Shown: piece after piece, positions 1-7,096 of the stretch | Layout: each line of letters opens with the position of its first letter | How positions within the stretch are numbered: position 1 is the stretch's first letter | Origin: an uncultured Bacteroidota bacterium | Lineage (GTDB): Bacteria; Bacteroidota; Bacteroidia; Chitinophagales; Chitinophagaceae | Direction of reading: 5' to 3' | Length of the DNA: 7,205 nt | Assembly: GCA_903851455.1 (NCBI GenBank) | Contig: CAINOM010000655.1 | Span: 1 to 7,205, forward strand | Notes under the pieces: generated by a model | The model's input: the letters and a program-made list of their open reading frames with translations, nothing else | What the model was told of the DNA's origin: nothing | The model's database searches: none | Position numbers and translations under genes: made by a program

Positions 1-2310
1 GACTACCTGCATGTAGAAGCCTGCCTTCTTCATCATCAGATACTTAGACACACCGGGCACCGGCGACCAGTGAATGTTCACATAGCCGGGACACTGTGAC
101 GTGTCGAGCGCAGCTACCGGCTGCGTATTTATGGCGAACCGGCCCGAGGTAACCACATCTGATGTTCCCATCCGCGTGACCCGCACCAGGCAGTTGCCGG
201 AATTATAACCCGTGGGTAAGAAATCATCCAGCCGGACTTCCGCTGCCACCGAATCTGATATCAAGCGCCAGGTAGCACCTCCATCCGCAGAGAATTCTAC
301 CTTGAACTTGTTGCCATCCGTAACCGCATCCCAGAAAATCCGGATGCTGTCTATGTTGGACAATTGTTCTCCTCCAATGGGGTATGTAAGATGAATGCCG
401 GTGGACATGATATCGTACGCAACCACGTATGGCTGCGGCCCCTGCGGGATATTATAGCCCTTAACATTGACGGTATATATACCTGCCGGAGGATTTGTAA
501 TAGTTACCTGTTCTGTGTTATTCAGGTGATCAGCACCTTCTGTCGCGTTGTGATCTACATTAGCAGGAGCTGGATCAAGAATCAGCGGAAGGTGCACACC
601 TGATGAAGGATCAACAACAGTAAGATCAAGATCATTCACCAGTTGCTTTGCAGACGACGGGCTTGCCGGCACATCGTTCCAGTATAACATTATCTTCACC
701 TGGCCGGTGTTTGGCGGAATAGTAATATTCCCGGCCTGGTTTTCACCGGTGAGCAGCGAGCTGGAATAATAATGACCATTATCCAAAATCTGCAGCGAGC
801 GATACAGGTCCATGGCGCCAAAGCCATAGCTAAAATCGGGGCCGGGATTGCCAAGGTCCATCGCGCCATCCAGCAATATCGTCTTCAACAGATCAGCGCG
901 CGGTTGCGCACCGCCATTCAGCTGCTTGTAACGCTGGGTAAGCACCGCCAGCCCGCTAGCCACTTGCGGCGACGCCATGCTTGTGCCTGCAGACCACTCA
1001 TATTGATCTACACCAATGTCGGAATAAGTACCCAAACCAATGGCTATGATATCCGGCTTCAGGCGGCCATCCTTTACCGGGCCGCGGGATTCGTCAGAAG
1101 CCTGGTATAAAAAATCAGTCATGCTACCTACTACTATGGCATTTTTTGCTGGCTGATAGCCGCCGCCGACAGTAGCGAAACCCGGAGGAAAAATACCACA
1201 GGTCATCCAGCCGTCATTGCCGGATGCGAACACGTGCTGCACCTGAGGGAACTCCATGGACAACGTATCCAAGACACGGGAATAGGCATCATAAGTACCG
1301 GCATAACTGCAATCCGCGGCAACCACTTCGTAGGAGTTGTTGGTGATCGTCATGTTAAAATCATGCAGCATAGCGCCGGTGGCCGGCAGTATCAGGTCGA
1401 ATAGGTGATCAACAAGAGAGACATGGGGAGTAATGATAGTAGCAAGCGGATCGAGATTTGCGGCACCACCCGCAACGCCATTTACAAACTCACCGTGATG
1501 TCCGTTTGGCGCGGGGTTAAAGTTCGTAACCCGGTCTTTCAGATCGGCGTGGTAAATACCGGGCGACTCGTCACCTACACCTATTGTGACGCTATCACCA
1601 AGTAAGTTATACCCGCCAAACACGCCAGAGGCGCGGGCGACATTGCCCTTCACCGCAGGTATTGACTGCAGATCAAGCGGCACCATATCGGTAAGCGGGC
1701 TTATAGACCGCACGCCATACCATTCCGCCATGGCGCGCACTTTGCTGGCTGCAACAATGATCTTGTAGGAGCCATAGCGTTCCATAGGGCCGGGATCAAT
1801 GCGCCCGCCAATGGCTGCAACGAACTGTTTGATCGCTGCATCACCGGTACCCGGATAAAAGGAAACCATGGTCTTAACCGCGCCGCCCTTACCATTTACC
1901 TGCGTCCATATAATGTCGTCCGCCTTCCATTCAGGCTGCACATTGAGGATGCTGTGAAGCGGAAACGAAAGAACATTTTCATTGTTCAAGGGAAACTGGA
2001 GCAAAGCATAGTAGGAGTTATCCGGAACATAGTCGAGGAGCGAGACACCCACGGAGCGCAGTTCGTCACGCTGTTTATCGGTAACCGGGGATTCGAAATG
2101 TATCAGCACCTGCAAAGGCTCATTACCAGCCGGCTTATGCGACATACTGTCCAGCCACTGCCGGGCATTTGCAGTGGGTCTGAGCACGCCTTTCTTAAGA
2201 TGGATCGTATGGACCGCTTTTTCTTCCTGGGCGGTAAGGCATGGTAGTGCAAAAAAAAGGGCAACCAAAAAAAGCGAAAAGAAGCGATAGCTGCGTATAG
2301 CGTTTGTCAT
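1..2310 (-). CDS. Secreted subtilisin-like (S8) serine protease, multi-domain, C-terminus outside window
   Basis: A single open frame of 770 codons starts at ATG 2310-2308 and runs off the left edge. Residues 1-27 form a signal peptide (basic start, hydrophobic core, likely cleavage after LTA), so the protein is exported. Residues about 66-212 look like a propeptide built of two similar modules. The catalytic domain spans about 220-510: Asp247 (VGDES), His272 (HGEFVNG), oxyanion Asn365 (ASGNDG) and Ser444 (GTSMASP). All triad residues are present, though the Asp and His surroundings are diverged. Residues about 520-637 form a jelly-roll domain like that following KP-43-type proteases (YWNDVPASP, LVNDLDL, NNTEQV, GYNIPQGPQP). 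A Kre9/Ig-like domain (LTYPIGGE, about 640-730) follows, then the start of a fibronectin-III-like domain. By analogy with Bacteroidota relatives, a type IX secretion sorting domain may follow beyond the edge; this is inference. It probably degrades extracellular protein. It begins 105 bases after the DUF1501 stop, without a clear terminator between. No upstream in-frame ATG was seen. Confidence 0.95.
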   Translation of the reverse strand, partial: MTNAIRSYRFFSLFLVALFFALPCLTAQEEKAVHTIHLKKGVLRPTANARQWLDSMSHKPAGNEPLQVLIHFESPVTDKQRDELRSVGVSLLDYVPDNSYYALLQFPLNNENVLSFPLHSILNVQPEWKADDIIWTQVNGKGGAVKTMVSFYPGTGDAAIKQFVAAIGGRIDPGPMERYGSYKIIVAASKVRAMAEWYGVRSISPLTDMVPLDLQSIPAVKGNVARASGVFGGYNLLGDSVTIGVGDESPGIYHADLKDRVTNFNPAPNGHHGEFVNGVAGGAANLDPLATIITPHVSLVDHLFDLILPATGAMLHDFNMTITNNSYEVVAADCSYAGTYDAYSRVLDTLSMEFPQVQHVFASGNDGWMTCGIFPPGFATVGGGYQPAKNAIVVGSMTDFLYQASDESRGPVKDGRLKPDIIAIGLGTYSDIGVDQYEWSAGTSMASPQVASGLAVLTQRYKQLNGGAQPRADLLKTILLDGAMDLGNPGPDFSYGFGAMDLYRSLQILDNGHYYSSSLLTGENQAGNITIPPNTGQVKIMLYWNDVPASPSSAKQLVNDLDLTVVDPSSGVHLPLILDPAPANVDHNATEGADHLNNTEQVTITNPPAGIYTVNVKGYNIPQGPQPYVVAYDIMSTGIHLTYPIGGEQLSNIDSIRIFWDAVTDGNKFKVEFSADGGATWRLISDSVAAEVRLDDFLPTGYNSGNCLVRVTRMGTSDVVTSGRFAINTQPVAALDTSQCPGYVNIHWSPVPGVSKYLMMKKAGFYMQVV

Positions 2311-2415
2311 AATACATACATAATGCGCCGATGTCCCTTCCTGTTGCCTGGGGCATAAGGGAAACCGGTGCAAGTTTAGGTAGTGAAGATAACAAAAACA
2401 GGCCACATTTAACGG

Positions 2416-3621
2416 CTATATGAACGAGAGATGCTCATATTTCATCCGCAAAATGTCCTGCGAATTTGCCTGCAGCCAGTTGTCCAGCACAGTTGCATAT
2501 ACCTGTTTGAAGTCTGTGCCATAGACAAGATCGCCATTATCAAGGTCAGACAAGCTGGGCAGATCGTTGTAAAGGCCCGGTTTCCTGAGGCCACCGCTGA
2601 TGAAGAACATATTACCCGCTGTACCGTGATCGGTACCGTTGCTTGCGTTTTGGGACACTCTTCTTCCGAATTCAGAAAACGTCATGATCAGCACATCATT
2701 AAAACGCCCGCTTTGTTTCAGGTCGCCAACCAGGGCCGCCAGTGCGGTATCCAGTTGCTCAAATAGCCTGTTCTGACGGTCTGCCTGGTTTACATGGGTA
2801 TCAAAACTGCCGTGCGACACATAATACACTTGCGTTTCTGAGCCGGATACAATGAGCGATCCGATGGTTTTCATCCGCTTGCCTATCTGGGAGTCGGGAT
2901 AGGATTGGGTACTGCTGTATATTTTGCTCTGATCATAAATGTAATCTGCGGCTGATACAGTTTGCCTCACCGTTTTGTACAGGTATGCAGCGAGGTTTGT
3001 GTCATGCTCGTCATCATGCGCAGACAGCTTTTTGAAATAAGGGTTGGTGGCTGCCTGGTGAAACCTGTTTATGTCCCTTACCGCTATTGCATTGCCTTGC
3101 TCACCCTTCATGGCCAGGCTTAGCGTATCATCCACTTCTATGGCCATTGCGTTATGCGGATTGCAATCGTCACAAGCATGGTCCAGGTACCGGCCCAGCC
3201 AGCCACTGGTAACAATGTCACCAGCGGTACTACCTGATTGCCATATGTCCATACTCCTGAAATGTGACCGGTCCGGATGAGGATACCCTACCCCGTTTAT
3301 CACGCTCACATGGCCTTCATCATACAACTGCTTAACTGTTTTCAGCGAGGGATTGATGCCTATGTCGTCCGTCAGCGATAAAGCGTTTTCGCGCTTTATA
3401 CCGATCAACGGCCTGCTTTTATAATAGATGTCATTCCGATAAGGTATGATCGTGTTCAACCCGTCATTCCCACCAGACAACTGAACCACAACCAACACCT
3501 TATTACTCTTATTAAGAATGGGCGCCTGACGATATTCAAACCCTTTCAGGAATTCAGGCACCATAAGGGACGCGCTGGCCAGTGAGCTAAGTTGTATAAA
3601 CTTCCTGCGTGATATAGACAT
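2416..3621 (-). CDS. DUF1501 family protein with Tat signal
   Basis: This 401-residue protein begins with a twin-arginine signal (SRRKFIQL at residues 4-11, then a short hydrophobic stretch to about 22), so it should be exported folded through the Tat pathway. Family hallmarks are GGNDG (50-54), the HPDRSHFRSMDIWQSG segment (115-130), SHGSFDTH (269-276), FSEFGRRV (315-322) and NGTDHGTAGNMF (328-339). DUF1501 is usually placed in the alkaline phosphatase/sulfatase structural superfamily; Asp331-His332 and Asp274/His276 would then be plausible metal ligands, which is inference. No enzyme activity or substrate is established for the family. It lies 26 bases after the DUF1800 stop, in the arrangement seen for this pair in many bacteria, so co-transcription is very likely. 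The length appears complete. The ATG at 3621 is chosen because it puts the Tat motif at the extreme N-terminus; no well-spaced Shine-Dalgarno is visible. Confidence 0.93.
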   Translation of the reverse strand: MSISRRKFIQLSSLASASLMVPEFLKGFEYRQAPILNKSNKVLVVVQLSGGNDGLNTIIPYRNDIYYKSRPLIGIKRENALSLTDDIGINPSLKTVKQLYDEGHVSVINGVGYPHPDRSHFRSMDIWQSGSTAGDIVTSGWLGRYLDHACDDCNPHNAMAIEVDDTLSLAMKGEQGNAIAVRDINRFHQAATNPYFKKLSAHDDEHDTNLAAYLYKTVRQTVSAADYIYDQSKIYSSTQSYPDSQIGKRMKTIGSLIVSGSETQVYYVSHGSFDTHVNQADRQNRLFEQLDTALAALVGDLKQSGRFNDVLIMTFSEFGRRVSQNASNGTDHGTAGNMFFISGGLRKPGLYNDLPSLSDLDNGDLVYGTDFKQVYATVLDNWLQANSQDILRMKYEHLSFI

Positions 3622-3647
3622 ACTTTCAAAATTAATGATTCAAAAAA

Positions 3648-5078
3648 TCAGGTTAACTGGAATTCAGGCAGTTCCATAAATAATATCGTGAGGCTTTTTA
3701 TATACTCCTCAATACTGTCTTTGTCGGCAAACGAAACGACCTGACTAATTTGCTGGCGCGACAAAGGCCCCGGCAGCAAATATGCGGCAATAGCCTGCGG
3801 CAGCTCTTCCTCCTTATATTCCTTCCAATGGGCCAGGTAGGCGCTCCAGTCGGCATCGGCCCTGCCCACCCGGAATGGCTTTGCCGGCTGCGAATCCGCC
3901 GTTACCGGCTCATGATGTGCTTCGGCCATTTCTGCATCCGATTCTTTTAAACTCAGATCTAATTCTTTCGATTTAAAAAATGCCTCGGGCAATCGCATCC
4001 TTGTGACCAATGATGAACTATCGATCCAATTGGCGCCACCCGGCCACCCGGCCACACCAGGCGGATTAAAGAGGTATTGCCCTAACACCCGCTGCACATT
4101 CAGTACGGTTTTATGGTCAGCAAACTGCATAGGTATCATTCGCTGATACCCCACAAGCAGCTCTACCGGCGACTTTATTTTCGCGGACAAAATATCGTCC
4201 TTATAAAACCACTCTGCCGTAAATATGCTACGGAGCAATCCTGCAATATCATACTTGCTCTCGTAAAAATCAGCGGCCAGTTTCTTCACGCGCTTTTCAT
4301 CGATCTTCTCATCACTTACAAAGTAGCGGTATATCTTTTGCGTAATAAAACCCGCTGTCTGTTTTTGTTCCAGCAAAATGTTGAGTATGTCATCGCCATC
4401 AAAATTGCCGCTTTTGCCCAGGAATTTCTTTTCACCCGCATCGTGCTGTTTCTGTCTGAAAATAAAATTACCGTTGCCGTCAAAAGACCAGCCGGTAAAA
4501 GCCCTTGCCGCTTCCTTTATATCATCTTCCGTGTAGTGTCCCCTGCCTAAAGTGAATAACTCCATAACCTCCCGGGCGAAATTCTCATTGGGATGTTGCT
4601 TCTTATTCTGCCGGTTATTAAGAAACTCCAGCATCGCTGAACTCCGGGATACTGCGCGCAGCATATCACCAAAATTCCCCAGCGCGTTCTTGCGGATCGC
4701 ATCGAGTAGTTTTTGGTCGTAATATGGATTGTTGATCCGTGTGGCAAAGTGACCACGCCAGAACAGCGCAGTCTTTTCCAGCAAGGGAAAACTTGTGTCC
4801 ACCATGGCTTGCACCCAAAGCAGGTTCATATCTTTTGTCCGCTGATTGAAAGCCTTACGCATCTCTTTTCGCTCCGTATCATCGTCCATTTCCTTCAGTG
4901 CATTCGGGCTGTTATTCGCCCATTCCTGATCTGTTATCATCTCCAGTGCGCCGGGTACCGCCTTGGGGAAAAGACGATCAACAGCCTGATCTACAGGCTG
5001 CGGATTGGTATAGTCACCTAGTGATATGCCAAAACCTGCGCGTGCGTAAAGAAGTTTGTTCTGTTGCTGTAAGTCCAT
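3648..5078 (-). CDS. DUF1800 family protein
   Basis: This 476-residue protein carries the DUF1800 signatures in order: an N-terminal LYARAGFG (10-17), FWRGHFAT (107-113 region), HPNENFAREVMELFTLG (162-178), AARAFTGWSF (190-199), FNPPGVAGWPGGANWID (337-353) and the closing MELPEFQ (468-474). The family is mostly helical and of unknown biochemical function. It is typically encoded next to DUF1501, as here: it is the first gene of the pair, with a 26-base gap. Unlike its partner it has no visible signal peptide, since the family domain starts within about ten residues of the Met. A charged stretch at about 370-408, rich in Glu, Ala and Lys, looks like a flexible insertion between the conserved core and the C-terminal helices. 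The ATG at 5078 is chosen because it places the RAGFG motif at the usual distance from the start; the nearby ATG at 5085 is out of frame. The location could be cytoplasmic, or export could rely on the Tat-targeted partner. Confidence 0.93.
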   Translation of the reverse strand: MDLQQQNKLLYARAGFGISLGDYTNPQPVDQAVDRLFPKAVPGALEMITDQEWANNSPNALKEMDDDTERKEMRKAFNQRTKDMNLLWVQAMVDTSFPLLEKTALFWRGHFATRINNPYYDQKLLDAIRKNALGNFGDMLRAVSRSSAMLEFLNNRQNKKQHPNENFAREVMELFTLGRGHYTEDDIKEAARAFTGWSFDGNGNFIFRQKQHDAGEKKFLGKSGNFDGDDILNILLEQKQTAGFITQKIYRYFVSDEKIDEKRVKKLAADFYESKYDIAGLLRSIFTAEWFYKDDILSAKIKSPVELLVGYQRMIPMQFADHKTVLNVQRVLGQYLFNPPGVAGWPGGANWIDSSSLVTRMRLPEAFFKSKELDLSLKESDAEMAEAHHEPVTADSQPAKPFRVGRADADWSAYLAHWKEYKEEELPQAIAAYLLPGPLSRQQISQVVSFADKDSIEEYIKSLTILFMELPEFQLT

Positions 5079-5183
5079 GCGTCATGATTAACAGTGTTTA
5101 GACTTCAGATAGCGGGTAATGGTTTATTTATGGGCAAAAAGATAATGTTGCATAAATTTACGAAAATCATATCCGGCCATACT

Positions 5184-5212
5184 TTTGGCATATCATTTAA
5201 GTGCTATTTTTA
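5184..5212 (+). promoter_or_regulatory. Candidate Bacteroidota-type promoter for the VOC gene
   Basis: TTTG at 5184-5187 is followed after 17 bases by TATTTTTA at 5205-5212, five of six matches to the TAnnTTTG -7 element with a spacer inside the 17-23 range described for this phylum. Transcription would start near 5217-5220, leaving a leader of only about 8-11 A-rich bases before ATG 5228. This argues against the in-frame GTG at 5201, which would lie inside the promoter. The match is in AT-rich DNA and is unproven. Confidence 0.4.
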
Positions 5213-5227
5213 CACAAACTGCAAAAA

Positions 5228-5599
5228 ATGCACTTTCACGAACTCACTCCCATGCTCTGGGTACCCGACGTTAAGCAAACCATAACTTTCTATACGGATG
5301 TGCTAGGCTTTACCGCCGACAACTATTCGGAGGAATGGCACTGGGCGACCATTTCACGGAATACTGTTGTGTTCATGCTTGCCGCGCCTAATGAACATAT
5401 GCCCTACGATGGCCCTAAATTTACAGGAAGTTTTTACATAAGGGTAGATGCAGTGGATACCATGTGGAACGACATTAAAGACAAAGTAGAGATCGTTTAC
5501 CCCATTGGCAACTTCGACTATGGCATGCGTGAATTTGCGATACGGGACAATAACGGATTCATGCTTCAGTTCGGGCAGGAGATAACCGTTATTAAATGA
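5228..5599 (+). CDS. VOC family protein (glyoxalase/bleomycin-resistance fold)
   Basis: This 123-residue protein has the length and pattern of a single VOC domain with two beta-alpha-beta-beta-beta units. The first unit contains WVPDVKQTITFYTDVLGF (11-28), the classic opening with Asp14 and the FY..VLGF helix end. The second contains GSFYIRVDAVDTMW (67-80) and ends with REFAIRDNNGFMLQFGQ (101-117). Aligned by eye to glyoxalase I, the three inspected metal-ligand positions fall on Thr7, Ser68 and Gln114, so a glyoxalase-type metal site looks absent. It may instead be a binding or resistance-type protein like Ble, though the substrate cannot be read from sequence. The protein is probably cytoplasmic, with no signal peptide. 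ATG 5228 is preferred over GTG 5201 because the fold begins right after it and a promoter-like motif overlaps the GTG. The gene stands alone, divergent from DUF1800 and convergent with the transporter. Confidence 0.88.
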   Translation: MHFHELTPMLWVPDVKQTITFYTDVLGFTADNYSEEWHWATISRNTVVFMLAAPNEHMPYDGPKFTGSFYIRVDAVDTMWNDIKDKVEIVYPIGNFDYGMREFAIRDNNGFMLQFGQEITVIK

Positions 5600-5608
5600 C
5601 CCTGGGTA

Positions 5609-6883
5609 CTAGAAAAACTGGAAATAGAGGAGCGCAACAGCTGCGACGGTCATCAGTATAAGCGTCATGAAGCCCAGTACATTTGCGCGCCTGCTATTAG
5701 TATGGGTCTTCATTATCTTTTTGTTATTGCAGATGTGCAGAATGATCGCGATAATAACGGGCGCCGTCAGTCCATACAGAATAGCCGAATATAACAGTGC
5801 CTTGATGGGGCTCAGACCTATATAATTCATTGACAAGCCGAGCAACAGGGAAATACCAATAATTATATAAAACCCTTTGGCCTCTTGAAATTTCTTATCC
5901 AGCCCCATTTCCCAGCCGAAGGTCTCCGAAAAAATATACGAAAGCGCACCGCTCAAAACGGGAATGGCCAGGAAGCCGGTGCCAATGACTCCAAGCGCAA
6001 ACAAATAGTACGCCATGTCCCCTGCCAGTGGCTTCAGCGCACTGGCAGCCTGCTCCACCGTATCTATTTTATGAATACCACCCGCAGATAATACAGTTCC
6101 GGCGGTGAGAATAATGAAGAACATGACAAGGTTGGAGAACAGCATACCGATGTTCACGTCCGTTCGTACGTCCTGGAACATCCTCCGGCTTACCACCAGC
6201 ATATTTTTTTGTTTCCGTTGCTTCTCCTGCAACTCTTCCACCTCCATATTCGTCTGCCAGAAAAAAAGATATGGAGAGATAGTGGTGCCAAGGATGGCTA
6301 CCAGAATGCCGAGAAAGTCTTTATTGAACTCAATGTGGGGAATAACTGTCGCTCTCAGTACGGCGCCCCAGTCTGTTTTTGCAAGAAAGGGCACTATCAG
6401 ATACACCAGCAAAATCATGGCGAGATACTTAAGTATCGCGGCTATGCGATGGTAAGGAAACAACACAATGCACGTGAGCAGCACCACGGTAAAAACCACG
6501 CTGAAATATTCGGCTTGCACCTTCGGTGCAATGAGATTGGCCACGGCACCCATACCTGCTATATCTGCGCCAATGTTCATCACAATAGCCGGGAAACTGA
6601 ACAGAACCATGAGGTACATCACCCATTTAGGGTAATGCTGCTTTAGTATGCTGGTAAGTCCCTGCGACGTTGCAAGCCCGATGCGCGCGCACATCTCCTG
6701 GATCGATGCCATGAGCGGGAAAGTGATCCAGGCTGTCCACAATGTCGAAAGCCCATACTGGGCACCAGCCTGTGAATAGGTAGCAATACCCGATGGATCG
6801 TCATCACTCGCACCCGTGATAAGACCCGGGCCGAGCAGTTTCAAAATCTTTTTTATCGAGAAGCCTTTGCTGGATGTAGGCAT
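5609..6883 (-). CDS. NRAMP-family (SLC11-like) metal ion transporter, non-classical metal site
   Basis: This 424-residue integral membrane protein has about eleven predicted hydrophobic segments, typical of bacterial NRAMP proteins, and a complete-looking C-terminus. The helix 1 motif is GASDDDPSGIATYSQAG (24-40): the metal-binding Asp of the classical DPGN is kept as Asp29, but Gly-Asn has become Ser31-Gly32. The helix 6 motif is GTTISPYLFFWQ (199-210), where classical members have A..MPH; Met is replaced by Ser203 and His by Tyr205. In helix 3, GADIAG (105-110) keeps the first acidic residue (Asp107) but has Gly110 where the proton-pathway Glu usually sits. Classical members are proton-coupled Mn/Fe importers of the inner membrane. 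These changes make Mn/Fe selectivity and proton coupling uncertain, so mntH is not assigned. DPSG/ISPY proteins of this kind are, to my knowledge, a common but poorly characterised bacterial subgroup. The gene is monocistronic as far as the window shows and converges on the VOC gene with 9 bases between stops. No metal-responsive riboswitch is evident upstream. Confidence 0.93.
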   Translation of the reverse strand: MPTSSKGFSIKKILKLLGPGLITGASDDDPSGIATYSQAGAQYGLSTLWTAWITFPLMASIQEMCARIGLATSQGLTSILKQHYPKWVMYLMVLFSFPAIVMNIGADIAGMGAVANLIAPKVQAEYFSVVFTVVLLTCIVLFPYHRIAAILKYLAMILLVYLIVPFLAKTDWGAVLRATVIPHIEFNKDFLGILVAILGTTISPYLFFWQTNMEVEELQEKQRKQKNMLVVSRRMFQDVRTDVNIGMLFSNLVMFFIILTAGTVLSAGGIHKIDTVEQAASALKPLAGDMAYYLFALGVIGTGFLAIPVLSGALSYIFSETFGWEMGLDKKFQEAKGFYIIIGISLLLGLSMNYIGLSPIKALLYSAILYGLTAPVIIAIILHICNNKKIMKTHTNSRRANVLGFMTLILMTVAAVALLYFQFF

Positions 6884-6887
6884 AGGT

Positions 6888-6920
6888 TAAAGATAGTGGT
6901 TGTACGCAAACCTTTTTCAA
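6888..6920 (-). promoter_or_regulatory. Weak candidate promoter for the NRAMP gene
   Basis: Read on the minus strand, TTG (6920-6918) is followed after 22 bases by TATCTTTA (6895-6888), five of six matches to TAnnTTTG. The element ends only four bases before the ATG, so the transcript would be leaderless or nearly so. If transcription starts further upstream, this match is coincidental. Confidence 0.25.
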
Positions 6921-7067
6921 CGGCTCATCGTTTATCCTCATTTACAATTCAATGCAAAAGAATTCATGCCACCGGACAGAATTATCAAATTCCTAAAAAC
7001 CATATCTGCAAACCTCAATTTTATTATTTTTTTCGAATCTCATTAAAAACTTCTATTTTACAATGAT

Positions 7068-7096
7068 AAAAGCCCACCACAGAGGCTGGCTTTTTT
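7068..7096. terminator. Probable intrinsic terminator, usable in both directions
   Basis: AAAAGCC (7068-7074) pairs with GGCTTTT (7088-7094). Inside, a small symmetric internal loop is followed by CC (7077-7078) pairing with GG (7084-7085) around the loop ACAGA. On the plus strand the stem ends in six T (7091-7096); on the minus strand it ends in four T. The likeliest user is a minus-strand gene entering from the right edge, because no plus-strand gene is recognised immediately to the left. Confidence 0.6.

Noticed and set aside
2236..2242. Lipobox in the protease signal peptide (ALPC, Cys24)
   Set aside because: Pro at the -1 position does not fit the lipobox; cleavage after LTA by signal peptidase I is more likely.
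1954..2247. 97-codon plus-strand ORF opposite the protease start
   Set aside because: It lies wholly opposite a well-supported protease reading frame and resembles no family; the same holds for the shorter ORFs opposite 1-2310.
2334..2362. Inverted repeat TCCCTT / AAGGGA in the protease leader, as terminator or riboswitch
   Set aside because: Only six base pairs with a 17-base loop and no T-run after it; too weak to call.
4113..4550. 145-codon plus-strand ORF opposite the DUF1800 gene
   Set aside because: Shadow of the conserved DUF1800 frame on the other strand; the translation shows no recognisable domain.
5137..5144. TATCTTTT on the minus strand as a -7 element for the DUF1800 operon
   Set aside because: No TTG or TTTG at the expected spacing upstream, so the match is not convincing.
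5126..5157. Inverted repeat ATTTATG / CATAAAT between the divergent VOC and DUF1800 genes, as an operator
   Set aside because: Seven-base AT-rich arms with an 18-base spacer are about what chance gives in a region this size and composition.
5201..5227. GTG 5201 as the start of the VOC gene
   Set aside because: It would add nine residues before the fold and lies within the candidate promoter; ATG 5228 fits the family length better.
6209..6646. 145-codon plus-strand ORF opposite the NRAMP gene
   Set aside because: Rich in His and Gln with no family pattern, and lies entirely opposite the conserved transporter frame.
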